A stretch of DNA of 64,000 nt from Saccharopolyspora flava. GTDB taxonomy: Bacteria > Actinomycetota > Actinomycetes > Mycobacteriales > Pseudonocardiaceae. Below the pieces are notes generated by a model, which was given only the letters and a program-made list of their open reading frames with translations, was not told the origin of the DNA and did not search any database. The translations under genes were made by a program, and so were the position numbers. The first letter of the stretch is position 1. The number at the start of each line of letters is the position of its first letter. Shown piece by piece: positions 44,830 to 54,209 of the stretch. Where the stretch lies: assembly GCF_900116135.1 (NCBI RefSeq), contig NZ_FOZX01000004.1, forward strand, positions 310,001 through 374,000, written 5' to 3'.

Positions 44830-44853
44830 GGGAAGTTTTCATGAAAACTTCCC
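44830..44853. repeat. GTTTTCATGAAAAC palindrome
   Basis: GGGAAGTTTTCATGAAAACTTCCC is a perfect 24-bp palindrome with the same core (44835-44848) as the copies near 23.1 and 55 kb. It follows the cholesterol oxidase and directly precedes a 24-bp tandem array, so both families share one intergenic region. Confidence 0.9.
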
Positions 44854-44874
44854 TCTCCCACAGGGGTCCTCGGG

Positions 44875-44946
44875 ACAAAAACTGCGGTATTCGACCCGAC
44901 GAAAACCGCGGTTTTTGACCGGTCGAAAACTCCGGTTTTCGCCTTG
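44875..44946. repeat. 24-bp tandem palindromic repeat, 3 units
   Basis: Units start at 44875, 44899 and 44923, reading ACAAAAACTGCGGTATTCG, ACGAAAACCGCGGTTTTTG and TCGAAAACTCCGGTTTTCG before a short CG-rich spacer each. Confidence 0.9.
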
Positions 44947-45035
44947 AGGGGCCTGATCGGGTGGTTGTGGGAGGGGGTTCCACTCCTCGGAATGATTCTG
45001 TCGGAGCCTTGCCGGAAAAATCGGCTGGTTCGAGC

Positions 45036-46256
45036 ATGTGCGGCATGCGGATGCCCGGCGAGGCGCACGCCGTGGTGCGCCGGACTCATCAGGAGCGCGT
45101 GCTGCGCGCGCTGCGAGAGCGGGGTGCGCTGAGCCGGGGCGAGATCGCCGACGCCGTCGGGCTGTCGCGCACCACCATCTCCGAGATCACCCGCGACCTG
45201 CTGCGGGACGGCGCCGTGGTGGTCGTCGACACCGACGCGGCGCAGCGGGCGGGCAGCGGCAGACCCGCCGAGCGGCTCGCGCTGGACCCGGATTCCGGCC
45301 AGTTCCTCGGCGTGGACTTCGGGCACCGGCGGGTGCGCGTGGCCATCGCCGACGCCTCCCACGAGGTCGTGGCCTCCGGCGGCCAGCCCTACTCCGACAG
45401 CGCGGGCTGGCCGGAGCGGATCCGGACCGCCTTCGACCTCATCGACCGGCTCGGGGACGAACGCGGCCTGCACTTCCGGGCGCTGCACGGCATCGGCATC
45501 GGCGTCACCGGGCCGCACCCGCGCTCCTCGGCACCGCACGCCCCGGAAGGCGCGTTCGGCCCCGGCTTCGCCGCCGCCCGCGACGACGTGGACGTCGCCT
45601 TCGCCGAGCGCTTCGGCGCCTCGGTCATCGTGGACAACAACACCCGCTTCGCCGCCCTCGCCGAAGCCCTCGCCGGTGACGCCGACGCCGAGAACCTGCT
45701 CTACGTGAGGCTTTCCGACGGCGTCGGCGGTGCCCTGGTGATCGGCGGCCGCATCGTCGCCGGCGCCACCGGCCTGGCCGGGGAGCTCGGCCACGTCACC
45801 GTCGTGCCCGGCGGGGCGCGCTGCCGGTGCGGCAAGGACGGCTGCCTGGAAACCGTCGCCTCCGTCCCGGCGGTGCTGGCCGCCTGCCGGGAACGCGGCG
45901 CCGACGTCGGCTCGCTCGACGACCTCGCCCGCTCCCGCGACCCGGTGGTCGAGCGGGTGCTGCGCGACACCGCCACCGCGCTGGGCCGGGCCCTGGGGGC
46001 CGTGGCGATGGTGTTCAACCCGGCCGAGGTCGTCATCGGCGGCGAGATCGCCCGGCTGGCACCGGTTCTCGTCGAGCAGGTCGCCGAGACCGCGGGACGG
46101 GAGCTGTTCCCGTGGGTCGCGGCGAAACCCCGCGTCCGCTGCGCCCGCCTCGCCGACGACGACGGCGCCCTCGGCGCGCTGGCCGCCCTGTTCCGCCGCT
46201 CACCGCTGCTCACCGACCACCCGGAAACCGCGCCGATCCGCGCGCTCCCGGCCTGA
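45036..46256 (+). CDS. ROK-family transcriptional regulator
   Basis: About 406 residues. The winged HTH is [20 protein letters not shown] near residues 30-50. The ROK sugar-kinase-like domain starts at [17 protein letters not shown], with the zinc motif [14 protein letters not shown] near residue 265 and the preceding GELGHVTV His. ROK repressors sense sugars or related ligands. It sits directly upstream of the ABC importer and sulfatase genes (11-bp gap), so it probably regulates a sulfate-ester uptake operon of which it is the first gene. ATG 45036 or a later ATG (45045, 45051) may be used. Confidence 0.88.
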   Translation: MCGMRMPGEAHAVVRRTHQERVLRALRERGALSRGEIADAVGLSRTTISEITRDLLRDGAVVVVDTDAAQRAGSGRPAERLALDPDSGQFLGVDFGHRRVRVAIADASHEVVASGGQPYSDSAGWPERIRTAFDLIDRLGDERGLHFRALHGIGIGVTGPHPRSSAPHAPEGAFGPGFAAARDDVDVAFAERFGASVIVDNNTRFAALAEALAGDADAENLLYVRLSDGVGGALVIGGRIVAGATGLAGELGHVTVVPGGARCRCGKDGCLETVASVPAVLAACRERGADVGSLDDLARSRDPVVERVLRDTATALGRALGAVAMVFNPAEVVIGGEIARLAPVLVEQVAETAGRELFPWVAAKPRVRCARLADDDGALGALAALFRRSPLLTDHPETAPIRALPA

Positions 46257-46267
46257 AGGAGGCTGTG

Positions 46268-47056
46268 ATGGCAGTGCTCAGCGAGCGCCGCACCGCGCCC
46301 GGCGCGGCACCGGGCCGCAGCTCCCCGCTGCTGCTCAACACCGCCTCGATCCTGCTCGGCCTGGCCGTGTGGTGGGCGGTGTCGGCGCTGGGCGTGAAGA
46401 TCCCGGCCCCGCCGGAGGTCGCGATGCGGGCCGCCGAGATGCTCGCCGACGGCACCCTGCTCACCGACACCGGAGCCAGCCTCGCGCGGGTGCTGTCGGG
46501 CTTCGCGCTGGGCACGGTCTTGGCGGTCGGCGCCGGGTTCCTGATGGGCTGGTACCGCCCGGTGCGGGCGCTGACCGAGCCGTGGGTGCAGTTCTTCCGC
46601 ACCATCCCGCCGCTGGCGATCATCCCGCTGGCCATCGTGCTGATGGGCATCGGCGAGGTCCCGAAGGTCTTCGTGATCTTCCTGGCCGCGTTCCTGGCCT
46701 GCGTCATCTCGACGCTGCAGGGCGTGGTCACCGTCGACCGGACGCTGATCAACGCCTCCCGGGTGCTCGGCGCCGGCGACGCCACGATCTTCGCGAAGGT
46801 GATCGTCCCGGCCTCCGCGCCGTTCATCCTGGTCGGCATGCGCGTGGGCCTGGGCTCGGCGTGGGCGACGGTGGTCGCCGCCGAGCTCATCGCCGCGCAG
46901 GACGGGCTCGGCTTCCGGATGCAGAACGCCCAGCTCTACTACGACCTACCGACGATCTTCGTCAGCCTCATCACCATCGGCGTCCTCGGCCTGGTCATGG
47001 ACCGGTTGCTGCTGCTGGCCGAGCGCAGGCTGACCGGATGGCAGGAGCGGCCGTGA
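46268..47056 (+). CDS. ABC importer permease, SsuC/TauC type
   Basis: A 262-residue permease with six helices. The EAA loop for contacting the ATPase lies at [20 protein letters not shown] near residue 160, and HAFRTIP-like [17 protein letters not shown] near residue 100 is typical of the nitrate/sulfonate/taurine class. AAGGAGG precedes the ATG. It is translated with the downstream ATPase through a 4-bp overlap. Confidence 0.92.
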   Translation: MAVLSERRTAPGAAPGRSSPLLLNTASILLGLAVWWAVSALGVKIPAPPEVAMRAAEMLADGTLLTDTGASLARVLSGFALGTVLAVGAGFLMGWYRPVRALTEPWVQFFRTIPPLAIIPLAIVLMGIGEVPKVFVIFLAAFLACVISTLQGVVTVDRTLINASRVLGAGDATIFAKVIVPASAPFILVGMRVGLGSAWATVVAAELIAAQDGLGFRMQNAQLYYDLPTIFVSLITIGVLGLVMDRLLLLAERRLTGWQERP

Positions 47057-47832
47057 ACCCCAAGATCGCCGTGGACGGCGTCACCAAGACCTTCGACCTG
47101 GGCCGCGAACGCCTGGTCGCGCTCGACGACGTGTCGCTGGAGATCGCCGACAACGAGTTCGTCACCGTCGTCGGACCGTCGGGCTGCGGCAAGAGCACGC
47201 TGCTCAACATCCTCGCCGGGCTGGAACATCCCAGTGCCGGGCGCGCCCTCGTCGACGGCGTGCCGGTGTCGGGGCCGGGACCCGACCGAGGGGTGATCTT
47301 CCAGCAGTACGCGCTGTTCCCGTGGCTGACGGTGCGCGGCAACGTCGAGTTCGGCCTCAAGATCGCCGGGGTGCCCAGGGCCGAGCGGCGCGCGCGGGCC
47401 GAGCACTTCATCGACGTCGTCGGCCTCGCCGACTTCGCCGACGTGCTGCCCAAGGCGCTCTCCGGCGGCATGCGGCAGCGCTGCGCCATCGCCCGCGCCT
47501 ACGCCGTCAACCCCGAGATCCTGCTGATGGACGAGCCCTTCGGCGCCCTCGACGCGCTGACCAGGGTCAAGCTCCAGGAGCAGCTGCTGAGCACCTGGGA
47601 CCGCGAGCGGCGCACCGTCCTGTTCATCACCCACGACGTCGACGAGGCGGTGTACCTGGCCGATCGGGTCGTGGTGATGGCCTCCCGGCCCGGCCGGATC
47701 CACGACGTCGTCGAGGTCGACCTGCCGCACCCGCGCACCGAGGAGGTCCGGTTGAGCGCCGAGTTCACCGCGCTGCGCAACCGGGTCTGGAACTCCGTCT
47801 ACCACCAGGACACCGTCGAGAGGACGTCATGA
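47053..47832 (+). CDS. ABC importer ATPase, SsuB/TauB type
   Basis: A 259-residue ATPase. Walker A is GPSGCGKST near residue 42, the signature is [14 protein letters not shown] near residue 137, Walker B is [12 protein letters not shown] near residue 158, and the switch His is in FITHDVDEA near residue 195. It is typical of nitrate/sulfonate/taurine importers. The GTG start overlaps the permease stop; its own stop overlaps the binding-protein start (ATGA). Confidence 0.94.
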   Translation: MNPKIAVDGVTKTFDLGRERLVALDDVSLEIADNEFVTVVGPSGCGKSTLLNILAGLEHPSAGRALVDGVPVSGPGPDRGVIFQQYALFPWLTVRGNVEFGLKIAGVPRAERRARAEHFIDVVGLADFADVLPKALSGGMRQRCAIARAYAVNPEILLMDEPFGALDALTRVKLQEQLLSTWDRERRTVLFITHDVDEAVYLADRVVVMASRPGRIHDVVEVDLPHPRTEEVRLSAEFTALRNRVWNSVYHQDTVERTS

Positions 47833-48800
47833 CCCGCAGGAAGAGATGGTTCGCCGCGCTGCTCGCCGGACTCGTCGTCGCGGTCACCGGGTGCGGCTCC
47901 TCGGACGCGAGCGAGGTGCGGTTCGGCTACATCGGCGACTACAACGGCGCCAGCCTGCTCGCCGTCGCCGAGGACCAGAAGCTCTGGGAGAAGCACGGTC
48001 TCACCGCCGACGTCAGCGAGTTCACCAACGGCCCGCTGCAGATCCAGGCGCTGGGCAGCGGGGACCTGGACTTCGGCTACATCGGCCCGGGCGCGATGTG
48101 GCTGCCCGCGTCCGGGCAGGCGAAGGTCGTCGCGCTCAACACCCTCGGCAACGCCGACCGCGTCATCGCCCAGCCCGGCATCACCGACGTCGCGGGTCTG
48201 CGCGGCAAGACCGTCGGGGTACCGCAGGGCACCTCGGGGGAGATGATCCTCGACCTGGCGCTGCGGCGGGCGGGCATGACCGAGAACGACGTGAAGGTGG
48301 TGCCGATGGACGCCTCGACGATCGTGTCGGCGCTGTCGGCCAAGCGCATCGACGCGGCCGGGTTCTGGTACCCGGCGCTGGACACCGTGAAGAAGCAGGT
48401 CCCGGGGCTGGTCGAGCTGGCGAAGAACTCCGATTTCGCCGGGGAGATGGAGTTCCCGACCGCGTTCGTCGCGGGCAACGAGGTCGTGGGCACCGACAAG
48501 GCGCGGCGAACCGCGGCCGTGCTGCGCGACGCGATGCGGTACCGCACGGCCAACCCCGAGCGCACCGTCGAGCTCACCGCGGGCCTGCTGAAGAAGGACC
48601 CCGCCGAGGTGCGCGCCGACGCGGCGAACGTGCAGGTGCTCGGCGTGGACGAGCTCGACCGCCTGACCCGCGACGGAACCGTGCGGCGCTGGCTGGCGGG
48701 CATGGACGACTACTTCACCCGCACCGGGCAGCTCAAGCGCAGCACCGGACCGGAGAACTACTACGCGGGCGAGTTGTTCACCTCGGCGGGCAACCCGTGA
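47829..48800 (+). CDS. ABC importer substrate-binding lipoprotein
   Basis: A 323-residue lipoprotein with lipobox VTGC (Cys22). The fold is of the SsuA/TauA type: VRFGYIGDYNGASLLAVAED, LGSGDLDFGYIGPGAM and GVPQGTSGEMILDLALR line the ligand cleft. The fourth gene downstream of ROK is a sulfatase, so the ligand is probably a sulfate ester or sulfonate. The operon shows coupled starts throughout. Confidence 0.9.
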   Translation: MTRRKRWFAALLAGLVVAVTGCGSSDASEVRFGYIGDYNGASLLAVAEDQKLWEKHGLTADVSEFTNGPLQIQALGSGDLDFGYIGPGAMWLPASGQAKVVALNTLGNADRVIAQPGITDVAGLRGKTVGVPQGTSGEMILDLALRRAGMTENDVKVVPMDASTIVSALSAKRIDAAGFWYPALDTVKKQVPGLVELAKNSDFAGEMEFPTAFVAGNEVVGTDKARRTAAVLRDAMRYRTANPERTVELTAGLLKKDPAEVRADAANVQVLGVDELDRLTRDGTVRRWLAGMDDYFTRTGQLKRSTGPENYYAGELFTSAGNP

Positions 48801-50293
48801 GCCGCCGCAACGTGCTGCTGCTGATGACCGATCAGCACCGCGCCGACACCCTCGGCGCCTACGGCAACCCGCTCGGTCTCACCCCGCACCTCGACGAACT
48901 CGCCGCCACCGGAACGCGTTTTGACCGCTGGTACACGCCGACGGCGATCTGCACGCCCGCGCGCGCGAGCCTGCTCACCGGGCAGGCACCGTTCCGGCAC
49001 AAGCTGCTGGCCAACTACGAGCGCAACGTCGGCTACATCGAGGACCTGCCCGCGGGGCAGTTCACCTTCTCGGAAGCGTTGCGGGACAACGGCTACAACT
49101 GCGGTCTCATCGGCAAGTGGCACGTCGGCACCGCCAAGACGGCGGGCGACTTCGGTTTCGACGGGCCGGACCTGCCGGGCTGGCACAACCCCGTCGACCA
49201 CCCCGACTACCTGGCCTACCTCGCCGAGCACGACCTGCCGCGCTACGAGATCAGCGACCGCATCCGCGGCACGCTGCCCAACGGCGGTCCGGGGAACCTG
49301 CTGGCCGCGCGGCTGCACCAGCCGGTGGAGGCCACCTTCGAGCACTACCTGGCCACGCGCGCCATCGAGCTGATGGAGCGCTACGCCGCCGATGCCCGGG
49401 AGCACGACACGCCGTTCTTCCTGGAGCTGAGCTTCTTCGGCCCGCACCTGCCCTACATCGTGCCGGACGAGTACTTCGACCTGGTCGATCCCGGCGACGT
49501 CCCGCTGCCGCGCTCGGTCGCCGAGACCTTCCACGGGAAACCGCCGGTGCAGCGCAACTACAGCGACCACTGGACGTTCGACACGATGCCGCTGGAGACC
49601 ACCCGGAAGCTGATCGCCGCGTACTGGGGGTACGTGGCGCTCATCGACCACGAGATCGGCCGCGTGCTCGACGCGATGCGGCGACTCGGCCTGGCCGACG
49701 ACACCGCGGTGCTGTTCACCTGCGACCACGGCGAGTTCACCGGCTCGCACCGGCTGCACGACAAGGGTCCGGCGATGTACGAGGACATCTACCGGACCCC
49801 GGGCATCGTGCGCGTCCCGGGCGCCCCCGGGGGAGTGGTGCGCGACGAGTTCGTCAGCCTGCTCGACTGCACGGCCACCATCCTCGACCTGGCGGGCGTG
49901 GACCCGGAACCGGCCGTGGACTCCCGGAGCCTGCTGCCGCTGGTGTCCACTTCGGACCCGGTCGACTGGCAGGAGGACATCGTCTGCGAGTTCCACGGGC
50001 ACCACTTCCCGTACCCGCAGCGGATGTTGCGCACCGACCGCTACAAGCTCGTGGTCAACCCGGACTCGGTCAACGAGCTCTACGACCTGCACGCCGACCC
50101 CGACGAGCTGCTCAACCGCTACCCGCACCCGGAGATGGCGGAGGTCCGAACCCGCCTGCTGCGCCGCCTCTACGACCTCCTGCGAGACCGCGGCGACAAC
50201 TTCTACCACTGGATGACCTCGATGTACGACGTCGGCAACGTCGACCACGACCCCACCCTCAGCGGCCTCGACGACCAGACCTACCAACCCTGA
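48797..50293 (+). CDS. Sulfatase (choline-sulfatase/arylsulfatase type)
   Basis: A 498-residue type I sulfatase. The activation motif reads C52-T-P-A-R56, with Ala in place of the usual Ser; it still fits the C-x-P-x-R core recognised by the formylglycine-generating enzyme. LLLMTDQHRADTLGAYG provides the first metal ligands, and FTCDHGEFTGSH near residue 310 the second set. No signal peptide is present, so it probably acts on esters imported by the coupled ABC system, releasing sulfate inside the cell. GTGA overlap with the binding-protein gene. Confidence 0.92.
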   Translation: MSRRNVLLLMTDQHRADTLGAYGNPLGLTPHLDELAATGTRFDRWYTPTAICTPARASLLTGQAPFRHKLLANYERNVGYIEDLPAGQFTFSEALRDNGYNCGLIGKWHVGTAKTAGDFGFDGPDLPGWHNPVDHPDYLAYLAEHDLPRYEISDRIRGTLPNGGPGNLLAARLHQPVEATFEHYLATRAIELMERYAADAREHDTPFFLELSFFGPHLPYIVPDEYFDLVDPGDVPLPRSVAETFHGKPPVQRNYSDHWTFDTMPLETTRKLIAAYWGYVALIDHEIGRVLDAMRRLGLADDTAVLFTCDHGEFTGSHRLHDKGPAMYEDIYRTPGIVRVPGAPGGVVRDEFVSLLDCTATILDLAGVDPEPAVDSRSLLPLVSTSDPVDWQEDIVCEFHGHHFPYPQRMLRTDRYKLVVNPDSVNELYDLHADPDELLNRYPHPEMAEVRTRLLRRLYDLLRDRGDNFYHWMTSMYDVGNVDHDPTLSGLDDQTYQP

Positions 50294-50342
50294 CCCGACC
50301 CCGACCCGACCCCGACACACCCGGGCGACCCGGGTCACCCGG

Positions 50343-50414
50343 ACGAAAACCGCGGTATTCGACCGGTCAAAAACTGCGGTATTCGACCGGTCGAATACCG
50401 CAGTTTTTGACGCG
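50343..50414. repeat. 24-bp tandem palindromic repeat, 3 units
   Basis: Units start at 50343, 50367 and 50391. Units two and three face each other and form a perfect 44-bp palindrome (50367-50410). The array separates the convergent sulfatase and hemerythrin genes, as expected for a bidirectional terminator. Confidence 0.9.
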
Positions 50415-50431
50415 AGGGCGGGGTGTCGGGG

Positions 50432-50941
50432 TCAGTGGTGGTGCTGGGAGGGGCCCTTGCTCCGGACGAGGGCTCGGACCTTGTCGAGGCGGCCGCAGTC
50501 GGCGTCGAGGAGTTCGCGGCGCTTGGCGGTGAAGGTCCGGCCCAGTTCGGCGCGCCGTTCGGGGCTGACCTCCTCACGGGCGTCGTTGAGGACGGTGCGC
50601 TCCTCCTCGTCGAGGTGGTGGGTCAGCGACTCGCTGAGCTCCTCCAGCCGCGCGCTCCACTCGTCGCCTTCGAGCTCGCCGCACTCCATCAGCGCCAGCA
50701 GCGCTTCGTGGCCCTCGGCGTGCTCCTCGGCGCCGTGGTCGACGTCCTCGGCGTCGTCGGCGGAGAGCTTGCGCAGCACCGGGTAGACCTCGGACTCCTC
50801 GGCCTCGGCGTGCGCCACGAGCACGGCGGCGAGGTCGCCGAGCGCGGTGCTGCGGTCGCCCTCGGTGCTGCGGAGCGTGCGCAGCAGGTCCTCGAAGCGG
50901 CGGTGGTCGGCCAGGATGAGCTCAACGACGTCGTCGGACAC
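50432..50941 (-). CDS. Hemerythrin-like HHE-domain protein
   Basis: A 169-residue four-helix protein with the metal ligands of HHE domains: LADHRRFEDLL, VAHAEAEESEVYP, HGAEEHAEGHEALL and HHLDEEERTVL. It likely binds a di-iron centre and oxygen or NO; the precise role is unknown. It ends in a His-rich tail (QHHH). GTG 50941 has GAGG about 11 bp upstream. Monocistronic or loosely linked to the small membrane gene upstream. Confidence 0.88.
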   Translation of the reverse strand: MSDDVVELILADHRRFEDLLRTLRSTEGDRSTALGDLAAVLVAHAEAEESEVYPVLRKLSADDAEDVDHGAEEHAEGHEALLALMECGELEGDEWSARLEELSESLTHHLDEEERTVLNDAREEVSPERRAELGRTFTAKRRELLDADCGRLDKVRALVRSKGPSQHHH

Positions 50942-51053
50942 GGGTCTGCCTCGCTGTCTGTGGTGGGGTTCAGGTCCGGGCGGATCATCGAACATCGCTC
51001 GTGCGCGCGGCAAGCGGGTGCCCGCAACGTCCGATCCGCCCGGACCGGCCCGG

Positions 51054-51302
51054 TCACTCCTCGGACGCCCCCGGGTTGAGGTAGCCGCTGACGAAGGCGA
51101 CGAGTCCGAACAGGACGGCCGCCCCGATGCTCGGGGTGAACAGCGCGTCCGAGGCCCAGCTGATCCAGCCCGGTTGGACCAGGACCAGGCCGAGGATCTG
51201 CACGCCCACCAGGACGCTCGCCAGGGCCAGGAAGATCAGCAGGGTGAGGGTGAACGCGGCCCGGCACGCGGCCTGGGCGCGGGTGAGTGCGGTGCTGGAC
51301 AT
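51054..51302 (-). CDS. Small membrane protein beside TRAP carrier
   Basis: An 82-residue protein with two hydrophobic helices (about residues 12-40 and 50-73). No family is recognised. It lies 28 bp downstream of the TRAP large-permease gene and has GAGGAGC before its ATG. It could be a reduced stand-in for the small TRAP subunit, but at two helices it is far shorter than DctQ. Confidence 0.72.
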   Translation of the reverse strand: MSSTALTRAQAACRAAFTLTLLIFLALASVLVGVQILGLVLVQPGWISWASDALFTPSIGAAVLFGLVAFVSGYLNPGASEE

Positions 51303-51330
51303 GAGGCTCCTCGTGTCGCGGTGGCGGGTG

Positions 51331-52674
51331 TCAGCGCAGGACGGGCAGGGCGCCCCAGGCGATGAGGCAGCCGATCAGCATGATCGGGACCATGTAGTAG
51401 CCGATCAGCGGCAGGAACGTCTTCTCCGGCTTCGCGCCGGTGATGCCGGCCGCCACGAAGATCGACCCCGACGCCGGGGGAGAGGCGCCTTCGGTGGAGG
51501 CGAACACGAGGATCGCCGTGACCGCCAGGACCGGGTCGACGCCGACCGCGACCAGCGACAGCAGCGCCACGTGCCCGACGGCGGTGAGCGTCGCCGTCGA
51601 CGACAGCGGGCCCGCCACCACGGCCACCAGCACGCCGACCAGCAGCGCCATCACGTACTTGTTGAGCTGCAGGTCGCTGAGGATGCCGTCGATGTCGTCG
51701 GCCAGGCCCAGCTCACCGAGGATCTCGCTGGCGGCCACCGCGAAGAACAGCAGCGCTCCGATGCTGGTGAAGCGCGGCATCGCGTCGGTGATCCACGCGT
51801 GCCAGGCGCGAGCGCCGCGCGGCAGCTCGCGACGGCCCACGATCAGGGCCAGGACGGTGATCAGGATCGGGATCCAGGTCAGGATCTCGATGTCGTCGAG
51901 CGCATCGCCGATCGGCGTGCTGCCGCTGAGGAATCCCGCGATCGGGCCGATTGTGATGGCGATCGGCACCAGGGCGCCGAGCACGATCAGCAGCGCGGTC
52001 CCGCCCTCGCGGAGGGCATGGCGCAGCGGCTGGAGCTCTTCGGCGGGCGAGCGCTGGATGCCGTCCCGGCGGACGAAGAAGAAGATCAGCAGCAGGCGCC
52101 AGACCACCTGGTAGATCCCCGCGCACAGCAGGGCCAGGTAGATCTCGCCGGTGGCGACCATCGGACCGGCGAAGCCGATCATGATGACCATCGAGGAGCT
52201 CGGCGGCAGGGCCGCGCCCAGACCGCCGTTGCCGGCGAGGAAGGTCGCGCTGCGCTCCGGGGTCCATCCGGTGCGGATCATCCACGGGCCGGTGAAAGCA
52301 CCGGTCGCGGCGGTGTTGCCGGAGTTGGAGCCGGACAGCGCGCCCATCACCGCCGAACCGATCGTGTCCACGACCACGGGACCGCCGCGGACGCGTCCGA
52401 ACAGCGAGTTCAGGATTCCGAGCAGCTTTTGGATCAGACCCGTGCGATCGACGACGTAGGCCATGAACACGAACGCGATCGCGGCGTAGAGGACTTCCTC
52501 GTCGAGCGCGCCGCGCATGCCCTGGAGCAGGGCCGCCGGGGCGTCGAGCCCGGCGAACGCGGCGGTGACCAGCAGCCCGAGCAGCATCGCTTCGCCCATG
52601 TTCCGCTTGAACGCGACGTTCCAGACGATGATGGTGGCGATGAACGCGCCGAGCGCGATGAGGCCGATTGGCAT
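51331..52674 (-). CDS. TRAP-type large permease (DctM-like)
   Basis: A 447-residue secondary transporter with about twelve helices. GLGAALPPSSSMVIMIGFAG near residue 150 and EGASPPASGSIFVAAGITG near residue 400 form the two symmetrical substrate hairpins. It probably imports a carboxylate. No TRAP binding protein is present in the window. The gene follows the dehydrogenase/RraA fusion by 47 bp and likely feeds it. The divergent IclR regulator is the probable controller. Confidence 0.8.
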   Translation of the reverse strand: MPIGLIALGAFIATIIVWNVAFKRNMGEAMLLGLLVTAAFAGLDAPAALLQGMRGALDEEVLYAAIAFVFMAYVVDRTGLIQKLLGILNSLFGRVRGGPVVVDTIGSAVMGALSGSNSGNTAATGAFTGPWMIRTGWTPERSATFLAGNGGLGAALPPSSSMVIMIGFAGPMVATGEIYLALLCAGIYQVVWRLLLIFFFVRRDGIQRSPAEELQPLRHALREGGTALLIVLGALVPIAITIGPIAGFLSGSTPIGDALDDIEILTWIPILITVLALIVGRRELPRGARAWHAWITDAMPRFTSIGALLFFAVAASEILGELGLADDIDGILSDLQLNKYVMALLVGVLVAVVAGPLSSTATLTAVGHVALLSLVAVGVDPVLAVTAILVFASTEGASPPASGSIFVAAGITGAKPEKTFLPLIGYYMVPIMLIGCLIAWGALPVLR

Positions 52675-52721
52675 GTTTCAGGATCCCCTCTTCGGCACTG
52701 GAGCGGGGTGGACGGGACGGT

Positions 52722-54071
52722 TCAGGCGGTGCGTTCGGCGAGGATCCGCTGGTAGCGGGCGGCTTCATCCTCCAGGACCGCCCGGGCGCCGATGAGGGAG
52801 CGGTGGGCCTCGGCGAGCGGGACGACGATCGCGCCGTCGCCGTCGGCGACGACGATGTCGCCGCGGTGCACGACCACACCTCCGACGGCGGCGTCCTCCC
52901 CGGCGCGGCACGGCCCGTTCTTGTAGGGACCGGCGGGGGAGGTGCCCACGGCCCAGACCGGGAACCCGGCTTCTCGCAGGGCTTCGGCGTCGCGGACCGC
53001 GCCGTCGATGATCATGCCGCGCACGCCTCGGTTGATCGCGCGATGCGCGATGAGCTCGCCGATCAGCGCCCGCGAGGCGTCACCGCCGCCGTCGACGACC
53101 AGGACGTCGCCCGGCTGGACCTGCTCGAGCGCCTGGTGGATGCCCTTGTTGTCGCCCGGGCGGCACAGCACCGGGAACGCCCGGCCCGCGATGTGCGCGC
53201 CCGGCCAGACCGACTGCACGCGAGGATCGATGATGCCCAGGCGTTCCCGCGCGTCGCCGATGGCGGCGGTGGGGATCTCGGCGAACGCGTCGAGCAGCGC
53301 GGTCAGGTCGTCGACCTCGTGGAACGAGTGGTGGCGGCTCGCGGTCGCCGTGGTCATCACGGGCGCCACGCCGAGCGAGGCGAGCAGGTCGGCGGCGTCC
53401 CGGGACTCGTGCGCCCGCCGCAGCGCGTGCTTGCGGGTGCCCTTGTCGAGCCGGTCGAGGGCGCTCTCGCCGCCGGTGAGGGCCTTGGCGATCTGCGCGC
53501 GCACCCACTCGGATTCCCCGGCCGCGGCACCGGCGTCCACCGCCTCGGCGATGATCGCGCCCAGCCCCTTCATGAAGACCGTCCGCAGCATCTTCCGCCG
53601 CGACGCGGCCCCGGGCTCACCGCCGATCGAGTCGACCTCGGCGCCCAGGCCCCGGAAGGCGTCGGCGACGGAATCGGAGGCCGGGCCGGAGATGATCAGC
53701 TCGGTCTTGGCGCCGAACTGGGGGACCGAGCCGATGACCGCGACGTCGGCGCAGCGGTCCGCCGCCTCGCCCAGCGTAGCCGCGACCTCGCTCTTGAGCT
53801 GCGGTGACGCCGAGTTGAGGTCGGCGTAGCGGGCGGTCGCGGACAGGTGCGGCGCGCTCTCGGCGGCGACCGCGACGGCCTGCGCGGCGGTCACCAGGCT
53901 GATCACCAGGTCCGCTCCGCGCACGGCGTCGGCGACGGTCCCGGCGGCGGTGACCCCGGCGGGCGGCGGAGGAGTGGCCGGGTCGTGGGCCGTCACGGTC
54001 GCTCCGGTGGCGGCGAACCCGGCCGCGTAGATGCTGCCCGCTTCGCCCAAGCCCAGCACTGCGATCTTCAT
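52722..54071 (-). CDS. Fusion of NAD-binding dehydrogenase and RraA-like aldolase
   Basis: A 449-residue two-domain protein. The N-terminal half is a beta-hydroxyacid/6-phosphogluconate dehydrogenase-like unit: VLGLGEAGSIYAAGFAATG (residues 5-23) binds NAD(P), with a DUF1932-like helical part to about residue 240. The C-terminal half is RraA-like: GDVLVVDGGGDASRALIGEL near residue 340 and RGMIIDGAVRDAEAL near residue 375, the metal and substrate motifs of HMG/CHA aldolases. It likely oxidises and cleaves one carboxylated substrate. The start faces IclR across 138 bp. Confidence 0.9.
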   Translation of the reverse strand: MKIAVLGLGEAGSIYAAGFAATGATVTAHDPATPPPPAGVTAAGTVADAVRGADLVISLVTAAQAVAVAAESAPHLSATARYADLNSASPQLKSEVAATLGEAADRCADVAVIGSVPQFGAKTELIISGPASDSVADAFRGLGAEVDSIGGEPGAASRRKMLRTVFMKGLGAIIAEAVDAGAAAGESEWVRAQIAKALTGGESALDRLDKGTRKHALRRAHESRDAADLLASLGVAPVMTTATASRHHSFHEVDDLTALLDAFAEIPTAAIGDARERLGIIDPRVQSVWPGAHIAGRAFPVLCRPGDNKGIHQALEQVQPGDVLVVDGGGDASRALIGELIAHRAINRGVRGMIIDGAVRDAEALREAGFPVWAVGTSPAGPYKNGPCRAGEDAAVGGVVVHRGDIVVADGDGAIVVPLAEAHRSLIGARAVLEDEAARYQRILAERTA

Positions 54072-54084
54072 CGATCGGACTCCG

Positions 54085-54099
54085 TATCATTCTATGATA
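54085..54099. promoter_or_regulatory. IclR operator candidate
   Basis: TATCATTCTATGATA is a perfect 6-3-6 palindrome 14 bp before the start of the dehydrogenase/RraA gene, in the gap shared with IclR. A second imperfect palindrome, TGAGGAAACTTCTCA (54159-54173), lies nearer to the IclR gene. Confidence 0.6.
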
Positions 54100-54209
54100 A
54101 GAACGTGCATTTAGTGAGAAGCACTGTGCGAGCCCGCTGCGCCGCGTGTCAATGGGAATGAGGAAACTTCTCATGCAGTGATAGGTTCGCCGGGTTCACA
54201 GGAGGTTCC

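Noticed and set aside
51054-51302. Call as TRAP small subunit DctQ
   Set aside because: Only 82 residues and two helices, versus four helices in DctQ; kept as a small membrane protein of unknown role.
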